A stretch of 64,000 nt of DNA, from NCBI GenBank assembly GCA_031472005.1, contig PZJY01000002.1:1178001-1242000 (forward strand), given 5' to 3'. Position 1 is the stretch's first letter. Each line of letters starts with the position of its first letter. The notes under the pieces were generated by a model, which saw nothing but the letters and a program-made list of their open reading frames with translations, made no database searches and had not been told where the DNA came from. Origin of the DNA: Tetracladium setigerum. Its lineage: Eukaryota > Ascomycota > Leotiomycetes > Helotiales. The translations under genes were made by a program, and so were the position numbers. Of this stretch, positions 24,175-35,131 are shown one piece after another.

Positions 24175-25822
24175 ACAACCAAATATACTTTATTTGGTAA
24201 TGAAATTTCATGATAGAGTGGATCTCTCAACCAAAATTATGATGGCTTCGCCAGTCGAACATCAACGAGTTTCATTTTTCGGCCATTTTACGACACAGGA
24301 CAAAATCCAAATGGGGGTGGTAGTTATACCAAAAGGCGTCATGAATCATTTGGGAAACAATGGGGAAATTTCATCAAAATTGGGGCGGGATGGGGCTGGA
24401 ACACACATCTAAACTCTCACTTCGAGATATGATCCCGCTTTTAAAAATTCTTGTACATACTTTACAATGACCTTGTATTTTGCTGGTTGGCAATATGAAT
24501 ACAGTTGAAACTTTACGTGTGTGATTTGCCAATCAATTGACTGTGGACCTGTTACTTCGAAATAGTTTCTAAATTTCCGCGTAGATTGAGTTTTGTCTGC
24601 ACATAATCACAAGCTAAAAGTCAAAGAAAATTGAAAACTGTGAGACAAGTTCAGCGACCAGTTGAATTGCCGTCTGATCTCGCCAATGCATCAAAGTTTC
24701 GGATTTAACTAGCCTCCGGCGGTTGAGGATGTTGTTAGCCATGTGTTCGCCATGCCCATTGCCAGAGAATCAACGGGAGTGCAGCTGTCGATGCCGCTGC
24801 CGCTGACTTCTAAGCGAGAACTCAACCTTCGCCATTCTTAGATCAAATAATGTGTAAGGTTGTGGAGCGTTCATCAAAATCAGGCACTGAAGATTAGTGC
24901 GTCAAGTAGTTCATAGGTACGTTGTACTTCGAAGTACAGAACGGATATCAGAGTTAAGGTCAGTTGCCTCACTGCTCCCTACAAACAACGAAGAGCGAGT
25001 GGAAGAGGTTTTAGTTCTTCAGGATCCTAAGTTGCATGTGCTAAACCAACCTCATTATTCTCTACTTCATCGTAGATAATCCCACAGTGTCTCTCTCACA
25101 CCACCAAACCTAATTTCGAGAGAATCGCCTTCACAGATGATCCAAGACAACACACACACTCTCTCTCACTCAACTCCAGCATTATGAAAATCCAGACTCT
25201 TCCCGATCACAAGATATTTTCAAGACAACTAAAAAACGCAATTGAGATATCGATAAAGTCTATCGTCTATCTAAGACTTCAAATTCAAAAGTGAAAAACC
25301 ATGTCATGATTGTTGATACTTTAGCGGTTAATTATGGAAGTTGCTGAGAGAGAGAGAGAGAGTTAGGGAGGATGGATGGTGAATCTTTTTTGTATCTATG
25401 CTTGGATTTTGGGGTTTCTTTTAATACATTCTTGAGGAATCGTGTAAATGAGAATCCAACCGTATCTCTGAGTGTGTCAATCATCATCCATTGACGGTAG
25501 ATTTGCTGTGGGATGATTGCGGCTACGAGGTTGGTATGCTGTATGGGATATATCAAGGTGCCACATATGGAGCCAGAGGAGAAGTCCTCAAAGATACGAG
25601 GGTTGTGAAAAGATACCGACCAGGAACTTCCCAAGAATGGGAAGGAACACTGGCTTGTATTCGATATTAGAGATATCTTTCTGCCACAACAGGTTTCGTC
25701 TACGAAAGAATACAATGCCGCCGGATCCAATCTCACACTCGTATTACGGTTCGTAATTAGAAACAATTGGTGATACACGGATGTTGGTACACCTCCTCCT
25801 CCTCCTCCTCCTCCCGCTCAGA
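24175..25822. other. Intergenic region
   Basis: About 1.65 kb between the DPBB gene and the 3' end of GRX5, AT-rich, with a (GA)n tract at 25346-25363. A 148-codon minus-strand frame at 25332-25778 starts on GTG and matches nothing, so I leave it out. Confidence 0.55.
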
Positions 25823-26448
25823 TTACTTCGACTCCTCCGACTCCTCTGGGACAAGAACCTTCTTCTCATCCAGCATCTTGGCCAACTCTCCATTCTGATG
25901 CATCGCCACGATAATATCGCATCCCCCAACGAATTCCTTATCGACGTATAGTTGTGGTATCGTTGGCCATTCCGAGAACTCCTTAATTCCTATTTCCACG
26001 TCCTTAGCTTTTATTCTCTATGACAGGCCCCCAAGCCAAACCGCAATATCTTTGATCTATCTTTTGAGGATACAGATGAAGGAAAACAAACCTTGTCTCA
26101 AATCCTGGTCTTCCAACACATTAAATGCCGTAAACTTCGCTGGATCAACGCCTTGCAGTCCCAAGATTTGAATTGTAGCCTTCGAGAAACCGCATTGAGG
26201 TGCCTCAGGTGTTCCCTTCATGAATAGCACGACTGGTGCAGATCCGACGGCTTTTTCTATCGCAGACTTGGTCTCGGCGGATATGAATCTGGCGGAGAGG
26301 GGTGTGAAGCGGGAGAATGAAGGGGTGAATTTGGAGGCAAATATGGCTGGAGATGGGCGGGCTGCTTGTCGGAACACCTTCAAAAATGTGTGAGCATCTC
26401 TACTTTGAGCGGTAATGGCGTAGGAGGAGGTATGCTTACCGACGACAT
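25823..26448 (-). CDS. GRX5: Monothiol glutaredoxin-5, mitochondrial
   Basis: Carries [2Fe-2S] clusters from the mitochondrial scaffold to recipients. Exons 26448-26440, 26377-26092 and 25989-25823 give 153 residues. The first exon is only nine nt (M-S-S) before intron GTAAGC...TTTGAAG. Residues 1-35 are Arg/Ser/Phe-rich, a mitochondrial presequence. The monothiol active site CGFS is at 65-68 (EAPQCGFSKATIQ). WPTIPQLYVDKEFVGGCDI carries the conserved cis-Pro and the glutathione-binding GGCD. If the first intron were instead exonic, the frame would continue upstream without a typical presequence. Divergent from the PPCDC gene with only 219 bp between starts. Confidence 0.92.
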
Positions 26449-26667
26449 AACTGGTCTTCCTAACATGTTTGCGGCTTTGTGTGTATATCTTGTTGATGGA
26501 GTTTAGAGAAGTCTGGAGAAATTTGTGTATTATTAAATCCTCGATGATGCGATGCTTTCGTGAAGTTCCGATGCAGATGACCAATCACAGCCGACTCATT
26601 CAACCACCGAAAACCACAAGGCTGAACAACAAACCTCTTTCTTACAACCGCAACGTCAACGTAAACA
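26449..26667. promoter_or_regulatory. Short bidirectional promoter GRX5 / PPCDC
   Basis: 219 bp separate the two divergent start codons, so the genes must share promoter DNA. I did not recognise a specific factor site. Confidence 0.6.
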
Positions 26668-27408
26668 ATGTCGAGCACACAAGCCTCACAAGACCTCAAC
26701 ATCCTTCCAGGTTTCAAAGCAGCCGACCACATAAATGATGGAAAGAAACATCTCCTCCTCGCCGCAAGTGGTTCAGTAGCAACCATCAAAATCCCGAACA
26801 TCCTTCACGCACTCTCCCACCATACCAATCTCTCCGTCCGCCTCATTCTCACCTCCTCCGCAACCTCTTTCCTCTCCGGACAGAGTGCCGAACAACCCTC
26901 TCTCCAGAATCTCTTGAGCATAAATAACGTAGACAGTATATTTCTTGATGCAGATGAATGGATCCACCCCTGGAAGCGCGGCCATCCGATCTTACATATT
27001 GAATTGAGAAGATGGGCGCACATACTTGTGATTGCACCACTGAGTGCAAACACACTGGCCAAAATAACGCATGGGATGAGTGATAATTTGCTGACGAGTG
27101 TGGTGAGGGCGTGGGATACCACGGGTTTGATTGAGGCTGCCAGTGTGGAGGAGGCAAGGCCGAAGAGGATTGTGGTCGCGCCGGCGATGAATACGGCGAT
27201 GTGGAGGCAGCCGGTCACGAAGATACAGATGAGACTTTTGGAGGAGGAGTGGGGGGTTCCTGAGGGCGTGGAGGCGGTGGGTGAGAAGTGGTTTGAAGTT
27301 TTGAGACCGATGGAGAAGACGTTGGCTTGTGGAGATGTGGGGGATGGTGCTATGAGGGACTGGAGGGATATTACACGTATCATTGAACAGAGGCTTGGTC
27401 TTGAATGA
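26668..27408 (+). CDS. PPCDC: Phosphopantothenoylcysteine decarboxylase
   Basis: FMN-dependent decarboxylation of 4'-phosphopantothenoylcysteine to 4'-phosphopantetheine, the third step of CoA synthesis. Intronless, 246 residues. Motifs in order: GSVATIKIPNIL (flavin phosphate loop), HIELRRWAHILVIAPLSANTLAKI with the catalytic histidine, PAMNTAMW (the PXMNXXMW substrate clamp) and LACGDVGDGAM with the catalytic cysteine of the C-terminal flap. Having both His and Cys in one chain, it should be a complete enzyme, unlike the split Hal3/Cab3 trimer of budding yeast. Size fits the family. Confidence 0.93.
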   Translation: MSSTQASQDLNILPGFKAADHINDGKKHLLLAASGSVATIKIPNILHALSHHTNLSVRLILTSSATSFLSGQSAEQPSLQNLLSINNVDSIFLDADEWIHPWKRGHPILHIELRRWAHILVIAPLSANTLAKITHGMSDNLLTSVVRAWDTTGLIEAASVEEARPKRIVVAPAMNTAMWRQPVTKIQMRLLEEEWGVPEGVEAVGEKWFEVLRPMEKTLACGDVGDGAMRDWRDITRIIEQRLGLE

Positions 27409-28178
27409 TAATGGGAGACCTCGTGTGATCCTCTTGATCCCAAACTTGGAGTAGTTCTTCATAGTCGGAGTATTCAAGACTCGGACCAGGAATTAGAAGT
27501 CATTTCATCGTTCACATACGTGGGAAATAGGTAAGCAAGCCCGTGGCTACAGGTATGTAGTTATTCGAGTCGTCTGGAAAGAACAAGCCCTTGCCTATAC
27601 CTTCTCGCTCTCATTTGTGTACCTTAGTTTTCATTCATAAGTGCCTACCATAGGTAGTCGATTAGCTTGTATGGTTCACTCATTTATTTTGCTAGCATTT
27701 GCTTTTGTTTGTCTCTGGTAAACGGGCTGGAAATGGAGTTCTTCTGGGTACTGAGTAGCATCGTCAGAACGGGAGATGAGAGGTGCTTAACCTGTCAAAC
27801 TACTTCCCAATCCAGCGTCTTAAACTCATAATAAAGACTATGAGCAAATGGAGTACATAGGTTTTGGTCCTACAAATTTTCTTTCATTTCAAATTTATTT
27901 TTATTGCACGGCCACTTCCTACCTACCTAACTAGTAGAAAGGGGAGACAGGCGGACGAGTAGGTAAGGTGCCTACCAGGCCGGTTTCCACTTACAAAAGT
28001 CCCGCCAACAGCGCGCTCTTTTTTGAACCATCCCCAAGCCTCCAACTCTCCTGAACCCTACCACTCTCCTCGGGCATCATCCGCCAGCTACGGCCAGCAT
28101 CGTCTGTCGGATTACTTATCACGATCTGATTTTATACCACCAGCTGTCCACATCGAGATACTCAAACCTACCCTGAAA
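27409..28178. other. Intergenic region
   Basis: About 770 bp between two plus-strand genes, with CCTACCTACCTAACTAGTAG-type sequence near 27918-27935. No gene seen. Confidence 0.55.
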
Positions 28179-29322
28179 ATGGCTCGCGAACACCGCAAGG
28201 ACAAGGCGCACCACCGGTCTCACCATCGCTCGCCGGAGCATCACACATCTCGTCGATCACACAAATCCCACAAATCCCACAGGCCCCCAAAGCACCACAG
28301 AACGCATGCATCGAAGCGTGAAGTTTCGGAGTCTTCGAGTCCACAAAGCAGGGAACAAGTCATCGGTCTTTCTACCTCCAGCCAGAGAGCCCTTTTTGCC
28401 GCTTTTGCAAAAGACAACTGCAGGAGCCAGAAGAAGCATGCGACAAAGAGTCGTCCCGTCAAATACTCTCCTGAGCCTGAGCTCGTCAAGACAAGACGTG
28501 CCCAAAATCCCCCCCACCACCACCAAAGGTACGGAGAACTGTCTCTATCGCTGGTGTCTTCAAGAGACAGGATCACCAGCCAGCGAAGCGGAAGATCAGG
28601 CACAAGATCCCAGACCCCCCTTTGGCTATCAAGATACAAAGTAAGCTTCTGCCTTCTTTTGAGTCGTCATAACTAACGTTTTCACAGATGAAATGGAGGG
28701 TGCTTTCGCAACGCTCCGCGCTGAATCCAAGTCGTCATTCGATTCAATCTATACCCAGTTCTGTGAGAGAATCCAGAACACACGAGAAAAGGACGAAGAG
28801 TTGATCCAATATGTCTCCAAGGCAGTTAAGAAATTAAGCGCTCCCCTTGTTGAAGAGGACATCGAAATCCGTACAGTTGAGAACGGAAAGCGTGTCAAAA
28901 AATCAGTGACGATCGGGGATCGTGCTAACTCATTCAAGGCTTTCATCGAGAAAGAGACAGCGAATTTGGAGGACCTCTGGGGACAGTGGGATGAAGTCAG
29001 GGGTGAGTACATGGATTTAGACCGGAAAATCTTTGGCATTGCGGCTCTTGCAGACAATCCAGATGACGAGATTGGCCCCGACCAAGGATATAAGCAGGAC
29101 ACGGAGGAGCAGAATCTGCAACATACTATGTCGCTTGAGCAGCTCAGTAAGGAGATTGGCGAGCTCAGACCAAATATCATGAAGAAAATGAAGGCATTAG
29201 AGAAGGTTTGTCAGACCTGTGTTGACTTCTCCGTGTCATGGCTGATTCATCTTTCACAGGAACTCGACATGGAGGCCAAGAAGGACCAGGAGGCTTTCCT
29301 ACGTACACTGCTATTTATCTGA
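28179..29322 (+). CDS. Unknown basic coiled-coil protein, possibly frame-broken
   Basis: I do not recognise this family. Start ATG 28179 (MAREHRKDKAHHRSHHRS) leads a very basic His/Lys/Arg/Ser-rich region. Exons as read: 28179-28640, 28688-29205 and 29260-29322. The frame ending PEPELVKTRRAQN must shift to PPPPPKVRRTVSIAGVFKRQ to reach the exon that reads EMEGAFATLRAESKS, SSFDSIYTQFCERIQNT. One extra C in the seven-C run 28509-28515 does this and gives 347 residues. Alternatively a 44-nt intron 28485-28528 (GTCAAG...CCAAAG) would, but it lacks a branch site. The C-terminal 200 residues are charged and helical. A nuclear or cytoskeletal role is only a guess. Confidence 0.62.
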
Positions 29323-29799
29323 GCAAACGCACTTTCTTGGGACGGAAATATTGAACACGATTTTGCACTATTAGAGGTTGAGCTGTTCACGCAAAAGCAG
29401 AGGGGTATGAATCGCTCTCACCCTTGGCTCTTCTCATGGGATATACTTTAAACTTGTCGCTGCCTTGGCCTAGCTTATAACTAACATAATTTCCCACTTA
29501 CAAAGACTCTATGTGTACAGTACACCATGCTGCTTCTCCTGTCAAAGGATGTTGAGATCCATCTGTGCAACTATTTAAGGGGAGTCCTCATTTCTACAAT
29601 GAGTTTACATCTTTTCGAACAGAGGGTCAATCTCCTTACTTGCTCGTTCTTGGGATCGGTAACCGGGGGACAATTTCTTCTTTTTGGTATCTAATCTTCT
29701 CTATGAAGTACTTTTTATCTCGATGTGATATTTTTTCAAAGCCAAACTCAACCCACAAGCTCCCCTAAACGCCACGCAAAAATCGACAGCCAAGTTTGT
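29323..29799. other. Convergent intergenic region
   Basis: 3' flanks of the unknown gene and the aminotransferase. Nothing further seen. Confidence 0.6.
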
Positions 29800-31449
29800 T
29801 TATAGGTCCTCCTTCTCTTCCACAACCACTCCCCACTCGTGTTGCTCTTTACCATACATGATATCGGAGAGCCAGCTCTTGATCAAGGCAGCGTAATCGC
29901 CAGTATTTCCACCGGCCATCGGGACATCGAGATCTTCATTTTTATAGCTGATAAGTTTGACAGGTGCAACGAAAAACTGTTTTCCATCAGCTCAACATTT
30001 TGTAGAAAATCAGATAGGGAATAACTTACGGCGGTACCAGCTGTGAAGGCCTCAATCACTCTTCCCTCCTTGATCGCCTCAGCCAGCTCATCCATGGTGA
30101 AATTTCTCTCAACAGCCTCTACATCCTCCAGTGCGCTTCTGCCATCAACGAGTCGCTCTCGCACCAGCTGTAAGATACTTCTCCTTGTCACACCATCCAG
30201 AATGATCTTTCCGTCCAAAGGCGCGGTGACCAATTGCCGCTTTCCCTCCTTGGTCTTCCACACGACGAAGAAGTTGCTTGCGCCAGATTCGGTAACGAGA
30301 CCGTCCAGAAGCCAGAGGACCTGGTCGTAGCCCCGAGCGCGTGCTTCAGAATTGGCCATCATACTAGGGCCGTAGTTTGCCCCGACTTTCGCATAACCGA
30401 ATCCACCAGGCCAGGCGCGAACACCGTCTTGAGATGCAATAAGCTTGAGGCCATCTGGCTGGGCGAAGGCGGGCATGAAAGTAGAGATGACGAAAAGGGT
30501 GGCTTCCTTTGGAGCTGCCACTCCGAGGGCTGGCGCTGAGCCGATCATTGTTGGTCTGTTGAATCATGTCAATTGCAAAACAGGGACACAATGATCAATG
30601 TTGGTATACCTGAGATAGAGAAACTCTCCTGGTTTCGATTTTGGAAGCCATTTCGCCGCATCAATTGAGACCATAGCGACAATCAATTTCTCCAACTCCT
30701 TAGGATCAAATCCGGGGCAGGAGATACGAGTAGAGGACATGAGCTGTTTGATATATTAGTGAATTGTTCAGTACTACAAGTCGTCATTTGCTGTTTACCA
30801 TTCGCTCACAGTTGAGATCTGGTCTAAATAATCTCAACTTCTCGTCATACCCACGGTACATTTTCATCCCCTCGAAGCACTCAGTGGCGTAGTGTAAAAC
30901 GGATGCGGTTGGCGCAAGAGAGAGGTTGCCGTAAGGTCTCAATTCTGGTGCTTCCCAGCCAGTTGCTAATTTCCATACTGCTGTGATCATGTCTAAAATG
31001 GGACAAGTCAGACATTATCTCAATTGAAATAGAGAGAAGTGAAGAGAATCCTTACGATCTGTGCATTGAGAAGCGGTATCGATAATTGGATCACCAGGTT
31101 GTGGCACTGCCATTGGTGTGGTGGTTCTCGTGAATTTCAACAAGGAAGCATCGAGAGGCTTGGGGCCGCCACTGTTTACAAAAAGTCAATATCTATTCAT
31201 TTGATCCAATCGTTCAAACAATGGGGAATTGAAATCGACATTTTCCTCCTGCATTTCGAGGCAAAGTGAAAGAGTCACAAGCAAACCAGAGTTGGTTCGA
31301 GAGTTACCATTGGAATTATGAGCCCTCAAAATTACTTACTTGGATTGACTCAACGGACTTGAGGTCTGAGCAAGTTTTTTCTCGATTGCAACAGCAGTCA
31401 GTTCTGAAGTGCGTTGCACCAGAGGGGGAGTAATCGCGGAGGGAGCCAT
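29800..31449 (-). CDS. BCAT: Branched-chain amino acid aminotransferase
   Basis: PLP-dependent transamination of Leu, Ile and Val with 2-oxoglutarate. Six exons: 31449-31340, 31171-31056, 30992-30799, 30743-30610, 30555-30030 and 29976-29800, 418 residues. Family IIIm motifs: GNLSLAPTASVLHYATECFEGMK, LRLFRPDLNCERM, GFGYAKVGANYG with the PLP-binding lysine near residue 241, GLVTESGASNFFVVW, and LDGVTRRSIL. The C-terminus, FFVAPVKLISYKNEDLDVP, resumes across intron 29977-30029. The N-terminus (MAPSAITPPLVQRTSEL) is not a strong mitochondrial presequence, so it may be the cytosolic isoform (inference). A perfect Gcn4-type box lies about 150 bp upstream. Confidence 0.93.
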
Positions 31450-32498
31450 TCTCGGTTGTCGTGGCGTTCACGATGTTTGAAAGAGAAACAGAACAGAAGA
31501 GGAGTTTCAATTGATTCAAACAGAGTTGTAGCGGAGTGATAATAGAGTACAAAAGTGAAATAAGGTCAAGGGACTTTATACTCCAAAGGACTTTGGATGT
31601 TGAGTCACAAGACTAAAAGTGGAAGGAATGCTCCTGCTTGATATTGGATGGTAGGTATGGAGAGCTCGGCAAAGCAGGGACACTAGAAATGAAGATTCTT
31701 TGCAGGCTCCGCAACGAAATCTTCCCCGTAGTTTCCGCCATCATAAGTGCCTTGGCCACATAAATCTTACATTACCAACTAGGTACTAAGGTATCTACCT
31801 ACGTATACTCCAGAGATATGCGTTACGAGGATACATCCGGTGCTCGGAGAAGGCGAGTTGAGACAGGCTAATTTGAAATGGCGATTTGATCAATGAGCAA
31901 CTACATAGTGATGACGCCTGCAGAAGCAGTGAGACGACATCGGTGCTGCAAAGGGTGGCAGATGCCAGGCCAGAGGTGTAACATTACGATTGGCCATTCA
32001 CAAGATGCCAAACCCTCGTCATTCCAAGAATCGCAACTCGCATCTTTGGTGGTGGTCACTGTGATAACTTCGAATAGGGCGCGTGCATAATATTTTTGAC
32101 ATGAAGTGGAGCTTGACTTGGCCACATTATCTCCGACGGTAACCGCCAGGGGCAGCACAGGATCAACCTCGTCGAATGGTATTTGAATCTTGACTTCGGC
32201 CTTTTCATAGCAATTTTTGGGAGTTGTGGCAACTGGAAAATGCCCAGCGAAGTTACCTCGTCCCGAAGTGAGGGCCAGGGCACTGGAGAGCTTCACAACA
32301 CTTCGATGTATATTACTACGTAGGCGATGTTCAGCGTTTGTGTTCATTCTTGTTGCTGTCAGTTGAAGGCAGACGGATTGCTCAATTAATATGTCTATGT
32401 GGGTATCGCAGGTTGAAATATGACACCCGCAAACCAAGTCAGTTCCCATTGTTCTTCCCAGAATATGGGCTTGTTCAACTCCTTCCAATTCCATTCTA
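31450..32498. other. BCAT promoter and ECT1 3' flank
   Basis: About 1 kb. A 202-codon minus-strand ATG frame (31901-32509) overlaps the last 11 nt of ECT1, but it resembles nothing I know and its composition is not convincing. I treat it as non-coding. TACCTACGTA-type sequence sits near 31795-31806. Confidence 0.5.
31601..31607. promoter_or_regulatory. Gcn4/CPC1-type box upstream of BCAT
   Basis: TGAGTCA at 31601-31607, 152 bp from the BCAT start codon. This is the palindromic bZIP consensus bound by Gcn4/CPC1 in general amino-acid control, which commonly induces branched-chain amino-acid genes. The match is exact; function is inferred. Confidence 0.55.
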
Positions 32499-34007
32499 TC
32501 ATATCCCATTATCTTGTTCCTTAGCGCGTTGCTCCTCTTCCATCTCTTCTCTTCGCCTGGTCGCTTCCTCTCCGATACCCTTGACTCCCTTCACCCTCTG
32601 GCGTTCCTCATACATAGCTCGACTCTTCAGAATTCTTTCAACAATCTGTCCGGCGTTGACAGCGGCGAAGCTGTGCTTGCCTATCTCTTGGTAGATGCCC
32701 ATCTCTTTCGACGCAGCATAAGGATCGTAAGTCAAGGGCATGAAACTAGTTGGCCCATGATAGACTGCGTCTGGAGTCCCCCAGGGCGTTGAAGTCAAAT
32801 ACGCTCGAGTTGGTGTGAACGGCGCACCGAATACAACGGCATTAACATACTTGAAAGAGTCAAATACGTAAAATCCAAGAGAAATAGGACGGCTTACCTT
32901 GCACTGCAATACACAAAGCCCTCTCTCATAAATATTCATAATTGGATAATTGACACCTTTCCAATGATTGATAACTTCATCATCATGAACGCCTGCAACA
33001 ACAAAAGCGGGTCCGTAGTCCTCGCCTTTTCCAACTCGCTCTTCGACTGCTTGTTTACTATACCAGCCTTCTTCTTGACCACGCTTTTCTTCCGCCTTAA
33101 GAACAAGTCGGAGGAATTCGATATGTCCCGATGAGAAGAGGTCGAAGCCGCCATCCACGTAGACAACTCTTTGGCCGGGCTTAGGCTGTGATCCCTGGCA
33201 AAGCGATGTGAAGACACCTCTCTCTTCTTCTGTATCGTCTTCCCTCGCTTCAATGGATGCGTGCCAAAACCAAACAGCTGCTCCTGGATGCAGTCCTGTC
33301 GCATCTGTAGCATACAAGCGCACTCTCGCGGTCATCGCCTCAGCTTCAGCTTGAATCTCTGATGCAGTTCCCGAACCCTCTTTGCCGCTCAACACATTGC
33401 TTAGAGACCTGATGAAGTGGGTGCGTGTGCACAAAAGCATTCTTCCTACCAAGTCTGTGGTTGAGATACTCGGCGTTCGTTTGACGACCTTGAAGCGGCC
33501 CGCCTCTTTGACATATCGGTAGCAGTCCTCTCCGCTGCTGTCCGAGGTAATATCATCTCCATGGACAACGTACTTGCAGCCATAATGAGATATCCAAGGG
33601 AGAGAAGTGACATAAGGAGCGTAAGGAACAGATTGAGTGACCCAACGACAGGCGTCAACAGCAGCAATGCTAAACAAAACCGTTAGCGAGGGTCCATAAG
33701 CGAGGAGTTGGGAGCATAGAGTAATTACCGCTCTTCTAAAGTCATAACTGTTGGACCCTTGTTATCCATAATCGATTCGTCTGAATGAATTCCAACCACG
33801 AGCTCCGTCCCCAACTGACGAGCTTGTAGCATTGCACCGGCATGGCCTATTCACATTAGATCAAGTCATCCTCCCATCACCCCGAGATAAGAGCCAACCG
33901 TGGTGAAAGAAATCCCAACATCCATCCACCCAGATTCTGTCATCGAGGACTTCTGGTGCGGGATCTCCAGGGGGACCCAAGTCTTCAACGGCCAACTTGG
34001 TATGCAT
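32499..34007 (-). CDS. ECT1: Ethanolamine-phosphate cytidylyltransferase
   Basis: Makes CDP-ethanolamine in the Kennedy pathway for phosphatidylethanolamine. Exons 34007-33899, 33846-33729, 33669-32898 and 32849-32499 give 449 residues. Two cytidylyltransferase folds are visible. The first has RIWVDGCWDFFHHGHAGAM, split by intron 33847-33898 inside HHGH, then ELVVGIHSDE and YVVHGDD. The second has RVVYVDGGFDLFSSGHIEFL and VVAGVHDDEVIN. The linker SISTTDLVGRML is typical. An in-frame upstream start would add a short tail, but MHTKLAVEDL matches family starts. Intron 32850-32897 is 48 nt and stop-free. A candidate inositol/choline-response element lies about 300 bp upstream. Confidence 0.93.
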
Positions 34008-35131
34008 GATCAAGCTGGGTTGTACGAGTAGGTTGGTAATAAATAATAGCTGATAGCAAAGCAACTAGGCAGTCTAAAACAGAGACTTAAGATAGTGATG
34101 TTGTCGTGTTGAAGAGAATACTTTTGCAACAATGTTTAAGTAGCAAATGTACTTTTATCCAGGTCCCCAGACCGGGACTCGGAAGCAAATTACCCAAAAT
34201 GGAGGGAGGGGTCTTTCCACACCGCTAGGACGGGAAATGCCTGAGCTTGTGATGATGAATTTAATAAAATCAACTTGAAAGCGATGGCTGCGGAACTTAG
34301 GTACGATTTCACATGTTCATGTGTTTTATCCAGTACAGTATCACCCTTTTTTGTGGCGGGACTTGCAAGTTTCCGCCTCGTTGCACTGGTTTTTGTTTCA
34401 CTCGAACATTTTTAATTATTCAACCCAAGCCAAGATAATAATGATAGCACCAGATAGTGTAATCGAAGAGACAGAGAACGTGAGCATGAACGTGAACGTG
34501 CCCCTTAGCGCCCTGAGAGATTCAGCAGAGTACTTGGTCTTTATACACACAATCTTTTCCACAAGTTCAGAAGACTGGATGAAGCAGATAGGCAACGCTA
34601 TTCATAGACTGCGAGCAGGTGCAAAGAGGTAGTCCCACAACATGTGTATACTGTAAATACACAATCTATAATACCTACTACCCCTCTGAATACAAACCTA
34701 CCTTTATGTTTAGATATATACCTTATCCTTATATCCTTCTATGCCTGCGGTGTCCATTCTAGATGACCCATGGATGTGTTCAAGACATCAATAATGCAAG
34801 AAATCAATGCATGGGATGAATGACTGGCTGCCGCTGTCGTGAGCTGAGCTTCAGATCAGACAAATGGCGTCGGGGAGATCATTCCCCTTTGTTCACTTCT
34901 CCGACCGCCCCATTCCTTTCCTTTTGTCCCCCAAAAAGCATGGCAAAAATATATACAAAGTTGAGAGTCTCGCTCCTCTAAATCCAGCAGCTTCTCGACA
35001 TCTCGAAGTCCATGTTTTCCCAGAGTTTTGCCTTCCTGGAAGAGGGCATTCGTTCCCATGAGCCACCACCCCTGCAGCCAAACCATAAACGAGGGACCGA
35101 TGCGACTACTACTGCCCTTCCTCCTCGCAGC
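34008..35131. other. Divergent intergenic region
   Basis: About 1.1 kb between ECT1 and the next plus-strand gene. A 103-codon frame near 34321-34632 has no support. Apart from the ICRE-like site I see nothing specific. Confidence 0.55.
34306..34315. promoter_or_regulatory. Possible inositol/choline-responsive element upstream of ECT1
   Basis: ATTTCACATG matches the yeast UAS-INO/ICRE consensus (WYTTCAYRTG, reverse CATGTGAAAT) and lies 299 bp upstream of the ECT1 start. A second CATGTG follows at 34317. In yeast this element drives phospholipid genes through Ino2/Ino4; filamentous fungi lack obvious copies of both, so function is uncertain. Confidence 0.35.

Noticed and set aside
25332..25778. 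148-codon minus-strand frame
   Set aside because: It starts on a non-ATG codon, crosses a GA repeat and shows no motif.
31901..32509. 202-codon minus-strand ATG frame downstream of ECT1
   Set aside because: It overlaps the end of ECT1, resembles no family and has no splice context. A frame this long can arise by chance in 64 kb.
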